Positions 21,783-29,487 of a stretch of DNA of 64,000 bases are shown piece after piece. Numbering within the stretch: position 1 is the stretch's first letter; each line of letters begins with the position of its first letter. The notes below the pieces were generated by a model. That model was not told where the DNA came from, did no database searches, and saw only the letters and a list, made by a program, of their open reading frames with translations. Origin of the DNA: Erwinia pyri (lineage in GTDB: Bacteria; Pseudomonadota; Gammaproteobacteria; Enterobacterales; Enterobacteriaceae); NCBI RefSeq assembly GCF_030758455.1, contig NZ_CP132353.1:1116001-1180000 (forward strand), written 5' to 3'. A program made the position numbers and the translations under genes.

Positions 21783-22637
21783 TTACTCCTCATCACGTTC
21801 TCTGTTTGCCCGCTGACGTTCATAATACTCATCTTCCGCCGTGATGATTTCATCCATCAGGGAGTCCATATCCACTTCGTGCTCTTCTTCAACAAAGAGC
21901 CCTGTGAGTGGGCTTTCTGGCGTAAGTTTGCCGTCTTCATACAGCAGCCAGATTTCTTTCGCATAACGCGTTTTCAGTAACTGCGGGGCAAACTGCCCGT
22001 AGTAAGCGGTGATATTATTCACATCACGCTCAAACATCGATTCGGCATGATTGTTTGCGGCGGCATCTACGGCCTGGGGAAGGTCGATGATCACCGGCCC
22101 TTCTGCATCCAGCAACACGTTAAACTCCGACAAATCGCCATGAACAATGCCGGCGCAGAGCATGCGCACGATGTTGCGGATCATGGTGTTGAAGTCAGTC
22201 AGCGCTTCTTCTTCCGACAGGCTCACATCGCTGAGGCGTGGGGCAACCGCACCCTCTGCATCGGTGACCAGCTCCATCAGCAATACGCCATCTATGCAGA
22301 TGTAAGGTTGCGGCACGCGCACACCGGCGTTCGCCAGGCGGAACAAAGCGTCCACCTCAGCATTCTGCCAAGACTCTTCCTGCTGCTTGCGACCGAATTT
22401 TGACCCTTTCTGCATAGCACGGGTATTACGGGAATTACGGACTTTGCGGCCTTCCTGATACTGCACGGCCTGCTTAAAGCTGCGTTGGGAAGCTTCTTTG
22501 TACACTTTGGCACACTGGATCTTGTCACCGCATAACACGGTGTAAACGTCTGCTTCTTTACCGCTTTTCAGGCGTTGAAGCACATCGTCGACTAAGCCAT
22601 CATCAACCAGAGGTTGGATTCTGTTTGGGATTTTCAT
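21783..22637 (-). CDS. RIO1-family serine protein kinase
   Basis: 284 residues. The nucleotide loop is unusual for RIO kinases (LKSGKEADVYTV, 23-34), with catalytic loop HGDLSEFN (166-173) and metal loop IDLPQ (184-188). An acidic tail (EEEHEVDMDSLMDEI) ends the protein. RIO kinases act in ribosome maturation in archaea and eukaryotes; the proteobacterial members have no settled role. It lies just inside the left boundary of the accessory region. Confidence 0.85.
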   Translation of the reverse strand: MKIPNRIQPLVDDGLVDDVLQRLKSGKEADVYTVLCGDKIQCAKVYKEASQRSFKQAVQYQEGRKVRNSRNTRAMQKGSKFGRKQQEESWQNAEVDALFRLANAGVRVPQPYICIDGVLLMELVTDAEGAVAPRLSDVSLSEEEALTDFNTMIRNIVRMLCAGIVHGDLSEFNVLLDAEGPVIIDLPQAVDAAANNHAESMFERDVNNITAYYGQFAPQLLKTRYAKEIWLLYEDGKLTPESPLTGLFVEEEHEVDMDSLMDEIITAEDEYYERQRANRERDEE

Positions 22638-22710
22638 ACGGCTTTATACCTTATTTCATCCTTTTTTCGTATCAATAACATAGCCGGAGGGGATGAGAAA
22701 GAGGATACCA

Positions 22711-22783
22711 GAGACAAAAAAGCCCACAAGGCTTTCACCGTGTGGGCTTGCAGAACTTTATCTGGTGGGGCTGGTACCACCAG
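22711..22783. repeat. ssrA 3'-flank copy A (diverged)
   Basis: It resembles the sequence just downstream of ssrA. The terminator core AGCCCACAAGG...GTGTGGGCTT is identical to that at 33155-33183 over about 30 bp. The next ~35 bp (GAACTTTATCTGGTGGGGCTGG) align with GGACTTCATCGAGTGGCTCTGG at the ssrA end. It also acts as the terminator of the SDR gene on the minus strand. I read it as the oldest junction of integrations at ssrA. Confidence 0.6.
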
Positions 22784-22813
22784 TGCCGCCTGGGGAGCCG
22801 CCGGGCTACAGAG

Positions 22814-23560
22814 TTAATGGACTTCGTTCGCTAACGCCACTGCATCTTCTCCTGCAGGAATGCGCATCGGCGCATTAGGATCGGTGGCGGCACGCCACAC
22901 TGCTTCCGCCACATCGATGGCTTTGGTGGTGGGTTGCGGTTGCTGCATAGTTGTAAACACGTTATCCAGCAGCGGCTGATAAGGCTCAAGCCGGGTATTT
23001 TCCATGCGCGGCAGGGCGTTTTTGCCGAAATCAGTAGTCGGTGCCAGTCCCGGCAGAACTAATCGCACGTTGATGTTGAACGGCTCCAGCTCCAGCGCCA
23101 GCGATTCCGTAAAAGCATTCACCGCCGCCTTACTTGCCGTGTAGACAGCCAGCAACGGCAGAGATTTCAGCGTCACCGTAGAGGTAACATTGATCACCGT
23201 GCCGCTTTGTTTTGCGCGGAACTGTGGCAGTATCGCCTGCGTCAGTGCGATAGTGCCCAGCGTGTTAGTTTCAAACACGTCTCGCACCGTCGACATAAGC
23301 GTACCTTCCAGCGATGCCAGCACACCAATTCCGGCGTTATTCACCAGCACATCAATCTCACCTGCTTCAGCGACAGCCTGCCTGATGCTGGCGGGATCAG
23401 TGACATCCAGCGGCAGCAGACGCAGATTTTCTGAATCCGGAAACAGTCCGGGAAGGGGATGACGCATGGTAGCGATGACTTTCCAGCCGCGCTCAAGAAA
23501 GTACAGCGCGGTTTCATGACCAAAGCCTGAAGAACAGCCGGTAATCAGAATCGTTTTCAT
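22814..23560 (-). CDS. short-chain dehydrogenase/reductase
   Basis: 248 residues with a classic SDR fold. The cofactor loop is TGCSSGFGHE (7-16), NNAGIG is in the middle, and the catalytic S...YTASK motif follows. The substrate is unknown. Start 23560 (MKTILITG) has AGGAG upstream; the open frame continues upstream through the divergent regulator's start region without support. It is divergent from the AraC-family gene 99 bp away, a common regulator-target arrangement. Confidence 0.85.
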   Translation of the reverse strand: MKTILITGCSSGFGHETALYFLERGWKVIATMRHPLPGLFPDSENLRLLPLDVTDPASIRQAVAEAGEIDVLVNNAGIGVLASLEGTLMSTVRDVFETNTLGTIALTQAILPQFRAKQSGTVINVTSTVTLKSLPLLAVYTASKAAVNAFTESLALELEPFNINVRLVLPGLAPTTDFGKNALPRMENTRLEPYQPLLDNVFTTMQQPQPTTKAIDVAEAVWRAATDPNAPMRIPAGEDAVALANEVH

Positions 23561-23659
23561 ATTTCGCTCCTGCCTTGTAGAGAAGTAAGCGAACACTATA
23601 TAGTCATCCTTCTGGACTGACTGCCATGCACAGTCCAGCATCCATTCGCAGGAGTCCAA

Positions 23660-24625
23660 ATGATCGATCCCCTGGCTGAAATAATGTCGTTGCTGCAACC
23701 GCAAGCGGCCTACATAAAGCGCGTATGTGCCAATGGTCGCTGGCGCGTAGATCGCCGTGAAACCGGGCAGCCGTTCTACTGCCTGATACTGGAAGGGCGT
23801 AGTCAGCTGAAGATGAAAGGGCACCCACTGATTACGCTGGAGCAGGGCGACTTTGTATTAATCCCGGCAGCGTGGGAGTTTTATATGGCCAGCATCGAGC
23901 CGCTGGCAGCCGATATGCCGGAAACGATACCGCAAATGCTCGCGCCCAGTGAATTCTGGATAGGCGATCCTGAGCAACCCGCTGGAGTGCAAGCTTTAAT
24001 TGGCTATTGCCAGTTCGGCGCGCCGGATGCCGGATTAATAGTCTCGTTACTGCCGCAGTTTATTCATGTACGAGGTGAATTGCGTCTGACCATGTTAGTG
24101 CAACTGGTGATGGACGAATGTCGTGCCCAGCGTCCGGCGCGCCACGTAGTAATAGAGCGATTGCTGGAGCTGTTATTAATCGAAGCGCTCCGCTCGATAC
24201 CGATCAGCAATGCATGTCCGGGTGTGATGAGCGGACTGGCCGATGAACGGCTGACGGCGGCGATCCGTGCCATCCACGCCAGGCCAGCACATAACTGGAC
24301 GGTGGCTGAACTGGCGAAAGCCGCTGCTCTTTCACGTTCCGCATTCTTTGTGCGCTTTCGGGAAGCGGTTGGCGTAGCGCCGATGGTTTACCTGCTAACC
24401 TGGCGGATGGCAATGGCCAAAAATCTCTTACGCAGCAAAAGTATGGCGGTGGCCGAAGTGGCTGAGCGCGTTGGCTATCGCTCTGCCAGCGCCTTCAGCG
24501 TTGCATTTACCCGCTATGCCGGAATTTCGCCTGTAAAATATGAGAGAGATCAGTCAGAGGAAAATGAGCGTCCTGAGGTTCAGGAGCTTGTACAGAGTGT
24601 GGAGAGTGGTACCAGCTTTGGATAG
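23660..24625 (+). CDS. AraC-family regulator with cupin_6 sensor domain
   Basis: 321 residues. An N-terminal cupin domain (FYCLILEGRSQLKMKGHPLITLEQGDFVLIPA) precedes two helix-turn-helix motifs in the last 100 residues (WTVAELAKAAALSRSAFFVRF and MAVAEVAERVGYRSASAFSVAFTRYAG). Such regulators often control an adjacent divergent oxidoreductase, here the SDR gene. GGAG is placed before ATG 23660. Confidence 0.88.
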   Translation: MIDPLAEIMSLLQPQAAYIKRVCANGRWRVDRRETGQPFYCLILEGRSQLKMKGHPLITLEQGDFVLIPAAWEFYMASIEPLAADMPETIPQMLAPSEFWIGDPEQPAGVQALIGYCQFGAPDAGLIVSLLPQFIHVRGELRLTMLVQLVMDECRAQRPARHVVIERLLELLLIEALRSIPISNACPGVMSGLADERLTAAIRAIHARPAHNWTVAELAKAAALSRSAFFVRFREAVGVAPMVYLLTWRMAMAKNLLRSKSMAVAEVAERVGYRSASAFSVAFTRYAGISPVKYERDQSEENERPEVQELVQSVESGTSFG

Positions 24626-25014
24626 AAAGCCATAAAGAAAACTTTCCAGAATAAGCGAATCTCCCGGGATATCAGCAGGGGGGAATCACGCGAAAAATAG
24701 AGATTTCACAGCCACTCTGTTTGCCGGTTTCATTAAAGATTGTGGCCTAATCCGCCGATAAAATCAGGCAAATACTGCTAATCTTGAATTCCGGCATTGC
24801 TCACATTCCGCGCATTTTGCGGGCAAAATGGCACCGTAGTAATGGCGGCTGAACAGGCCACAATGTCAGCCACGGCTCATGACTGACATTCGCATAACTG
24901 AGAACCTTTTACCGCTCCCCGGGTTTGGGGATGGCAATGACGGCGGTCATGGGGTTTGTAACGCCCCGCATCGAGCATGTTCAGTAGCGTCAGCAAACAA
25001 CGGATCCGACCACC
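24626..25014. other. 389-bp intergenic stretch with one palindrome
   Basis: No gene is seen. It includes a perfect 8-bp inverted repeat (see 24862-24890) and a GC-rich segment before the cyclase start (CCCCGGGTTTGGGG near 24918). A promoter for the cyclase gene is expected here but not clear. Confidence 0.5.
24862..24890. repeat. palindrome AATGTCAG-N13-CTGACATT
   Basis: Perfect 8-bp arms, 13-bp spacer. It resembles the dispersed ATGTC(C/A)G...GACAT palindromes found between genes in enterobacteria. It could be a REP-like element or an operator. Confidence 0.5.
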
Positions 25015-26274
25015 ATGAACATTGTAACTGAATCAACCCTTTCCGCCGTTTGGTTTACTGACGCCCAGGGTATCTGCATTGCCAGCCAGGAAAGCCCTGC
25101 TGGTCTGATACCTGCACTGAAAGGTGTCACGCTAAGTGCATGGCTAAAGCTTGCACAGGCCGATGACGATGCGAAGATCGCGCTGCAGCTTACTGCGGCA
25201 CTGGAATGTGTGACTCCTTTTCACCTTGAAGTGCCGATCCATTGTCTGGACGGAACGACGCGGCGTGTGCTTGTTTCAGGTCTGCCGGATTACCCACCTG
25301 GTCCTTCTTGTTTGCAGTACAGCGGCTTCATTCTTGATATCAGCGGGCAGCGTAAAGCTCTTGAGGACGCGCTGCGCACCGCGGCGGAATACCGTCTTTT
25401 AATTGAAAACAGTACTGACCTGATCGCTCATTGCGACGCAGACGGCAGGTATGTTTCGGTCTCGCCTTCTTACTGCAAAATGACAGGCTGGGCAGCCGAT
25501 GAGATGATAGGCCAGCGTGTGGTGGACTTCCTGCATCCCGATGATCGCGCATCGGCCACGGATGCACTATTAACCCTCTTTAATGGTGGCGAACAGCCAG
25601 AGGTTGTCGAGGTGCGCAAGATGCATCGCGATGGCCGTTATATGATGCTTGGCACCAAGGCGTGCGGGGTCAGCGATCCTTCCACGGGCAACAACATCGG
25701 GGCAGTATTGATTTCGCGGGACATTACCCGTGACAAGGAGAAGATTCGGCAGCTTGAAAAACTGGCCACCCACGACACGTTGACCGGGTTGCCTAATCGG
25801 GCATGGATTAACGAACAGGTTGGCTGCATGCTCGCGCAGGACGAAGATCTTGCCTACACGACCGTCCTGTTTATCGATCTGAATGGATTCAAGGCGATCA
25901 ATGATTCAATGGGACACGCGGCAGGGGACCTCTTGCTACAGCAGGTAAGCAAACGCCTGCAACGCTGCATGCGTCCGGGCGACTCGGTAGCACGCCTGGG
26001 CGGAGACGAGTTTGTGGTGGCAGCAAAGTGCAGCAATCGCGAGGCGGCATCTGCAATCGCCCAGCGCCTTATTGATAGCCTGAGGGAGCCTTTTACTATT
26101 AATAGCGTGGAATTAAGGATCAGGGCATCCATTGGCATCAGCCTCTCACGATTCGGTAAGACATCGGCCAAAATGTTATTTGAAAATGCCGATAAAGCGA
26201 TGTACCAGGCGAAAGCACGAGGTGATGGCTCATATCAATTTTTCGATCCCGCAACGCGACCGCTACGCGATTAA
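25015..26274 (+). CDS. PAS-GGDEF diguanylate cyclase
   Basis: 419 residues. A diverged N-terminal PAS-like part (1-110), a PAS domain (about 120-240, ending GAVLISRDITRDKEKI) and a GGDEF domain (about 250-410) are present. The active site is GGDEF (329-333) and the inhibitory RxxD site is RPGD (320-323), correctly placed five residues ahead. It should make cyclic di-GMP in response to a PAS-sensed signal. No membrane segment is seen. It is adjacent to ssrA-flank copy B. Confidence 0.9.
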   Translation: MNIVTESTLSAVWFTDAQGICIASQESPAGLIPALKGVTLSAWLKLAQADDDAKIALQLTAALECVTPFHLEVPIHCLDGTTRRVLVSGLPDYPPGPSCLQYSGFILDISGQRKALEDALRTAAEYRLLIENSTDLIAHCDADGRYVSVSPSYCKMTGWAADEMIGQRVVDFLHPDDRASATDALLTLFNGGEQPEVVEVRKMHRDGRYMMLGTKACGVSDPSTGNNIGAVLISRDITRDKEKIRQLEKLATHDTLTGLPNRAWINEQVGCMLAQDEDLAYTTVLFIDLNGFKAINDSMGHAAGDLLLQQVSKRLQRCMRPGDSVARLGGDEFVVAAKCSNREAASAIAQRLIDSLREPFTINSVELRIRASIGISLSRFGKTSAKMLFENADKAMYQAKARGDGSYQFFDPATRPLRD

Positions 26275-26358
26275 GATCGCCTGATTTACTTTCTGCGCAC
26301 GTGAATGGTTCATTAAGGTGCCGTTTACCCTCATAACCGTTTGCCGCCCGCGTAGAGA

Positions 26359-26635
26359 TCCCTTCAGGGTAGTCCGTTTCTATCATCGTACAGCAAATCA
26401 TTATTAATGGTTTCAGGGGAAATGTCAGGGCGGGGAACGGCGGATCGTAATGCTATGGGCTTTACAGAGAAGATTGGTTTGCGCTTCAAGGGGCGTATTG
26501 TTGTTCCCATGTAATCGCCTGCCTAAGCAGTAACACTTCTGAAGATAACAGACACAAAAAAGCCACAAGGCTTTCACCGTGTGGGCTTTCGGGACTTCAT
26601 CGAGTGGCTGTGGTTACCATCGCCCAAGAAAATAC
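26359..26635. repeat. long direct repeat, left copy (contains ssrA 3'-flank copy B)
   Basis: About 277 bp aligning co-linearly with 32951-33228. Shared landmarks in order are CAGGGTA, AAATCATTATTAATGG, ACAGA-AAGATTGGTTT, GTAATCGCCTGCCTAAGCAG, the ssrA-type terminator hairpin and GACTTCATCGAGTGGCT. By eye the last 125 bp are highly similar and the rest diverged. The hairpin has lost one base of its stem here. No gene is seen from 26275 to 26639. Confidence 0.75.
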
Positions 26636-26639
26636 TCAA

Positions 26640-27185
26640 TCAAGGTATGGGCTTAACAACATGCGTGCAGTGGGGGTGATCTGGAATTTTAGGAGTTATT
26701 TCCCACTTGCCTTCCTCATAAGAAGTGACTAGAAGCTTCAGTAAATGGCTAATGTCGTGAGAACGCCCAGCAAGAGTTTGCGAGCATTGAGATATAGTAT
26801 CCTCCTGTGAGGATGGGGGGACATAGCATTCGCTCCTACCTTTGTCTAGCTGGTCTTCGAGTACGGCTTGATTGTAAAAACGACTAAATTGCGTTCTAAC
26901 TAGTCGTTCAGCCCAGTTACTAGCGAACACTTGATTACTTCCTGAATGCATTGACGTGTGTCGAGGGAGTTGGTGTTCAACTTCTCTTATTGCTTCATTA
27001 AGTGAAAATTGATCATTTGTTAGTAGAGACAGGATCTGTCTCAACTTCACTAAGCGGTCATCACCTTCGGTAACTTTGCCTGAAATTTTATTAGCGGAAA
27101 TGAGCGCCAACATACGTTCTTTAACAGATGGATTATTACGTAGTGCCTGAGGTATTTCAGAAAATTCAGAAGCATAAACAATCAT
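26640..27185 (-). CDS. hypothetical protein, accessory module gene 2A
   Basis: 181 residues that I do not recognise. The N-terminus is MIVYASEFSEIPQALRNNPSV; the protein is predicted soluble and largely helical, with a late Cys/His-rich stretch (HPHCTHVV). AAGGATTTTT precedes the ATG. The stop lies only a few bases from copy B, so the gene occupies the very end of its segment. It is 51 bp upstream-to-downstream from the next small gene on the same strand, which suggests a two-gene unit. Base composition is more AT-rich than the core genes. Confidence 0.6.
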   Translation of the reverse strand: MIVYASEFSEIPQALRNNPSVKERMLALISANKISGKVTEGDDRLVKLRQILSLLTNDQFSLNEAIREVEHQLPRHTSMHSGSNQVFASNWAERLVRTQFSRFYNQAVLEDQLDKGRSECYVPPSSQEDTISQCSQTLAGRSHDISHLLKLLVTSYEEGKWEITPKIPDHPHCTHVVKPIP

Positions 27186-27236
27186 TTAAAAATCCTTAGC
27201 AACTAATAATTGGAGTGTTTTGGAACCAGCTTCGTT

Positions 27237-27512
27237 TTAACCTCGTGGGTTTTGGTTGTAATACTCATTCAATCCATCAGTAAAACCTTGGTAATAAGCA
27301 ACTCTTGGGCTTCTATGACGGACTTCAGCTGCTTGGCTCTTTAGGATCGAAGCAATTGCAGCGGGCTCGTTTGGTAATTGGTTGCTCACGCCAGCGCTAA
27401 ATCCTAGCTCGTATGCACAACCTGCACATTTATGGCGGAAAGGGTTGCTTTGGTCTTCTGGGAGGGCATTAAAAAGAGAATTATAGCGGTGTGCGTCTTG
27501 GCAAGTAGCCAT
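27237..27512 (-). CDS. hypothetical small protein with CxxC motif, accessory module gene 2B
   Basis: 91 residues, not recognised. Start 27512 is chosen because GAGGTTCCTT precedes it; a start at 27524 has no ribosome site. Features are HKCAGCAYELGFSAG (a CxxC that may bind zinc) and a C-terminal VAYYQGFTDGLNEYYNQNP, giving two similar 'Y-x-GF-x-G' segments, perhaps an internal duplication. It is transcribed ahead of the 181-residue gene in the same direction. Confidence 0.6.
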   Translation of the reverse strand: MATCQDAHRYNSLFNALPEDQSNPFRHKCAGCAYELGFSAGVSNQLPNEPAAIASILKSQAAEVRHRSPRVAYYQGFTDGLNEYYNQNPRG

Positions 27513-27898
27513 AAGGAACCTCATGATTAGTAATTAATGCTTATGAGTGATCGGAGTGTTTTTCTACTTTAAATGATTTGAATAGAGGATTTTTCTGTAT
27601 TGTTGGAAATTGTGATCTTTGTCTCTTTATGGCTGCTGTTGCTTAGCGAATTCAACTCCCACATTGGAAGCTGAATTCGTATGTGAGGTATAGGCTAGTT
27701 TTTCTCTTCGATTCCGCACATATTAAGAGGTTGTAATATCTCTCAATGCGTTAAGCTGTATTCTCTTTTAGGAAATAGCAACTTTAATGGGGAGCAGGAA
27801 GTGACAGGACTTCCAGAAACTCAAGGACTGAGCGATCACGCTGCTGAAAATATTCTGGTAACCTGTTTGGGCTACAGAATAAGTTTTATTTCCCAGAT

Positions 27899-28037
27899 GT
27901 AATGACCTGCATAAGCAGTAACATCTCTGAAGTTCACAGACACAAAAAAAACCGCAGGGCTGACGCTTTGCGAGCTTTCAGGACTTCATCGAGTGGCTCT
28001 GGTAACCATTGACCAAGAATTTTAGGGCTGGCGGAAT
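27899..28037. repeat. ssrA 3'-flank copy C
   Basis: It aligns with 33106-33245: GTAATGACCTGCATAAGCAG, a decayed terminator, then a run from AGGACTTCATCGAGTGGCTC through GACCAAGAATTT that is nearly identical to the ssrA flank. It continues into GGGCTGGCGGAATCTGAA, resembling the last bases of ssrA itself (AGCTGGCGGGAGTTGAA). This is what a displaced 3' end of the target gene looks like after site-specific integration. Confidence 0.7.
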
Positions 28038-28212
28038 CTGAATTTTTTCGGCAATCATTTTTTTTAATGATTTTTATGAATTCAACTTTGATTGGTATAC
28101 CTAAGCGTATACCAATGCCGTGTCGTCTGTGGTTTTACGACAGCTGATAAGTTAAGAATTTATGAAACTAAATGCACAGGTTATCTTCAGAAAAAAAAGA
28201 TTTTACGAAAAA

Positions 28213-28230
28213 GTGTTCACCCTGTTCACC
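28213..28230 (-). repeat. P4-type alpha-protein iterons (two tandem copies)
   Basis: On the minus strand GGTGAACAG and GGTGAACAC sit head to tail, and two near-copies (GGTGAAGA) follow at 28287-28304. Phage P4 origin and crr repeats bound by its primase-helicase have this GGTGAACAG-type sequence. This is likely a replication remnant of a P4-like satellite. Confidence 0.55.
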
Positions 28231-28498
28231 TTTGATTTTTATGATTAATAATCATAAGGTTATCTGGTGATCACTTAGACGGGTATTCTTCACCACTCTT
28301 CACCCGAGATGAACACAATCACCTTCAGGCATAAAAGTATGATGACAAGTTTAGATTTTCGTCGCACTGCGGAAGATGGCTGGTTTCACTGCTTGGGTGA
28401 ATGGAAACCACAGCCTACGTTGTAAGTCGGTTTTGAGCGAACAGCGGAAGTTCACAGTTGATCTCGCAGCCAAATAGTCGCATTACTAACACTGCTGC

Positions 28499-28524
28499 GT
28501 GTTAATCAACGGGGAGCAGGTCAC
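28499..28524 (+). repeat. 26-bp inverted repeat, left arm
   Basis: It begins GTGTTAAT and ends GGGAGCAGGTCAC. It matches the right arm at 31535-31560 in opposite orientation at 22 of 26 positions, with mismatches confined to positions 9-13. The two arms enclose the HNH/ATPase pair and the 77-residue gene. Confidence 0.75.
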
Positions 28525-28647
28525 CTGACCGGGTGTCAGATGACGCTAGCTAGAAGTATTGCGTTACTTTAATAGTTAAATCACTTAAAGCGATTATTTT
28601 TTATTCACTCTGATCGTATATCAAAGTGATATAAATGGATAATCATA

Positions 28648-29487
28648 TTAAATATTTGAAAATCCACCTTCTATATACCATCTTTCGTTAATTAACTTGC
28701 TAAATAATGCATACTCCCAAGAGTCAGGTCGACGACTAACCATACTTTGTTGATCAATAAGTTCCTCATAAACCGAATCCCAATCATTTATTTCCAGAAG
28801 CGGCTGGAAGTTATTTTTCATGTCCTCTAATCTGACTATGGCATTTGAAGAATAAAGCTCATCTAATTTTAAACGACTGAAATGGCTTTTAAGTTTTTCG
28901 TTTGCACCGTTTCCTAAGTGAAGATTATCTTTACATACGTAAGTCAACTCAATAGGGTTCAAGTTTGTGAATCTAACTTCAAACCATTGTTCTTGTGAAA
29001 AGTCATCATAATAAGGATGAATGAATTGTTTATTCAGTTGGTTTGGCATTGTATGTTTTTTTGCTTCGTTACATCTGGAGCAGATAGGCACGAGGTTTTT
29101 TGGAAAAACAGAATAAAGAAAATAAGTTGATTTAGGTACGTGATGGTCTAAGGCTGTTACTATACTTTCCGAACACATAGGACATTTTTTTCTTGGTGCC
29201 GAAGCCAAAATTCTATCATAGTCATCTCGGCAGCTGCCTGTTTTTCCTACAAGTTGTTTGGTATAGAGTGTTTTCATAAAATCAGCGTTTAGATTTCCAT
29301 TTGCCTGCGATCGTGGGATCGTATAGCCCGTACTGGCAGTCATCAAACGATCATAGTCATGATAAATCTGTGTGAAATATGGAATTGCGCCCATCAATTC
29401 CTGTGCTAATGAAGCATCAGTGTAAGCTATAGCACAGTTTCTAAGTATTTTTATATCATTAATTGTTGGTTTGTTTATATTAATCAT
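28648..29487 (-). CDS. HNH endonuclease, PtuB-like (Septu-type defence)
   Basis: 279 residues. The HNH nuclease core has a zinc pair CPMC (102-105), catalytic DHHVPKS (114-120) and NLVPICSRCNEAKKH (131-145), with the second zinc pair CSRC. Its start overlaps the ATPase stop by 8 bases and uses a ribosome site inside that gene, so the two are coupled. ATPase plus HNH nuclease is the arrangement of Septu (PtuA-PtuB), also found as effectors of some retrons. The assignment to Septu is inference from architecture. The gene is clearly AT-rich compared with core genes, a sign of transfer. Confidence 0.72.
   Translation of the reverse strand: MININKPTINDIKILRNCAIAYTDASLAQELMGAIPYFTQIYHDYDRLMTASTGYTIPRSQANGNLNADFMKTLYTKQLVGKTGSCRDDYDRILASAPRKKCPMCSESIVTALDHHVPKSTYFLYSVFPKNLVPICSRCNEAKKHTMPNQLNKQFIHPYYDDFSQEQWFEVRFTNLNPIELTYVCKDNLHLGNGANEKLKSHFSRLKLDELYSSNAIVRLEDMKNNFQPLLEINDWDSVYEELIDQQSMVSRRPDSWEYALFSKLINERWYIEGGFSNI

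Larger units (their letters stand above)
27513..28647. other. 1.1-kb AT-rich non-coding stretch around ssrA-flank copy C
   Basis: It holds ssrA-flank copy C (27899-28037), P4-like iterons (28213-28230) and the left 26-bp inverted repeat (28499-28524). A 28-codon frame beginning at 28339 (MMTSLDFRRTAEDGWFHCLG) may be the broken start of a lost gene. No intact gene is evident. A further partial match to the inverted repeat (GGGGAGCAGGAAGTGAC) lies near 27789. Confidence 0.6.
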
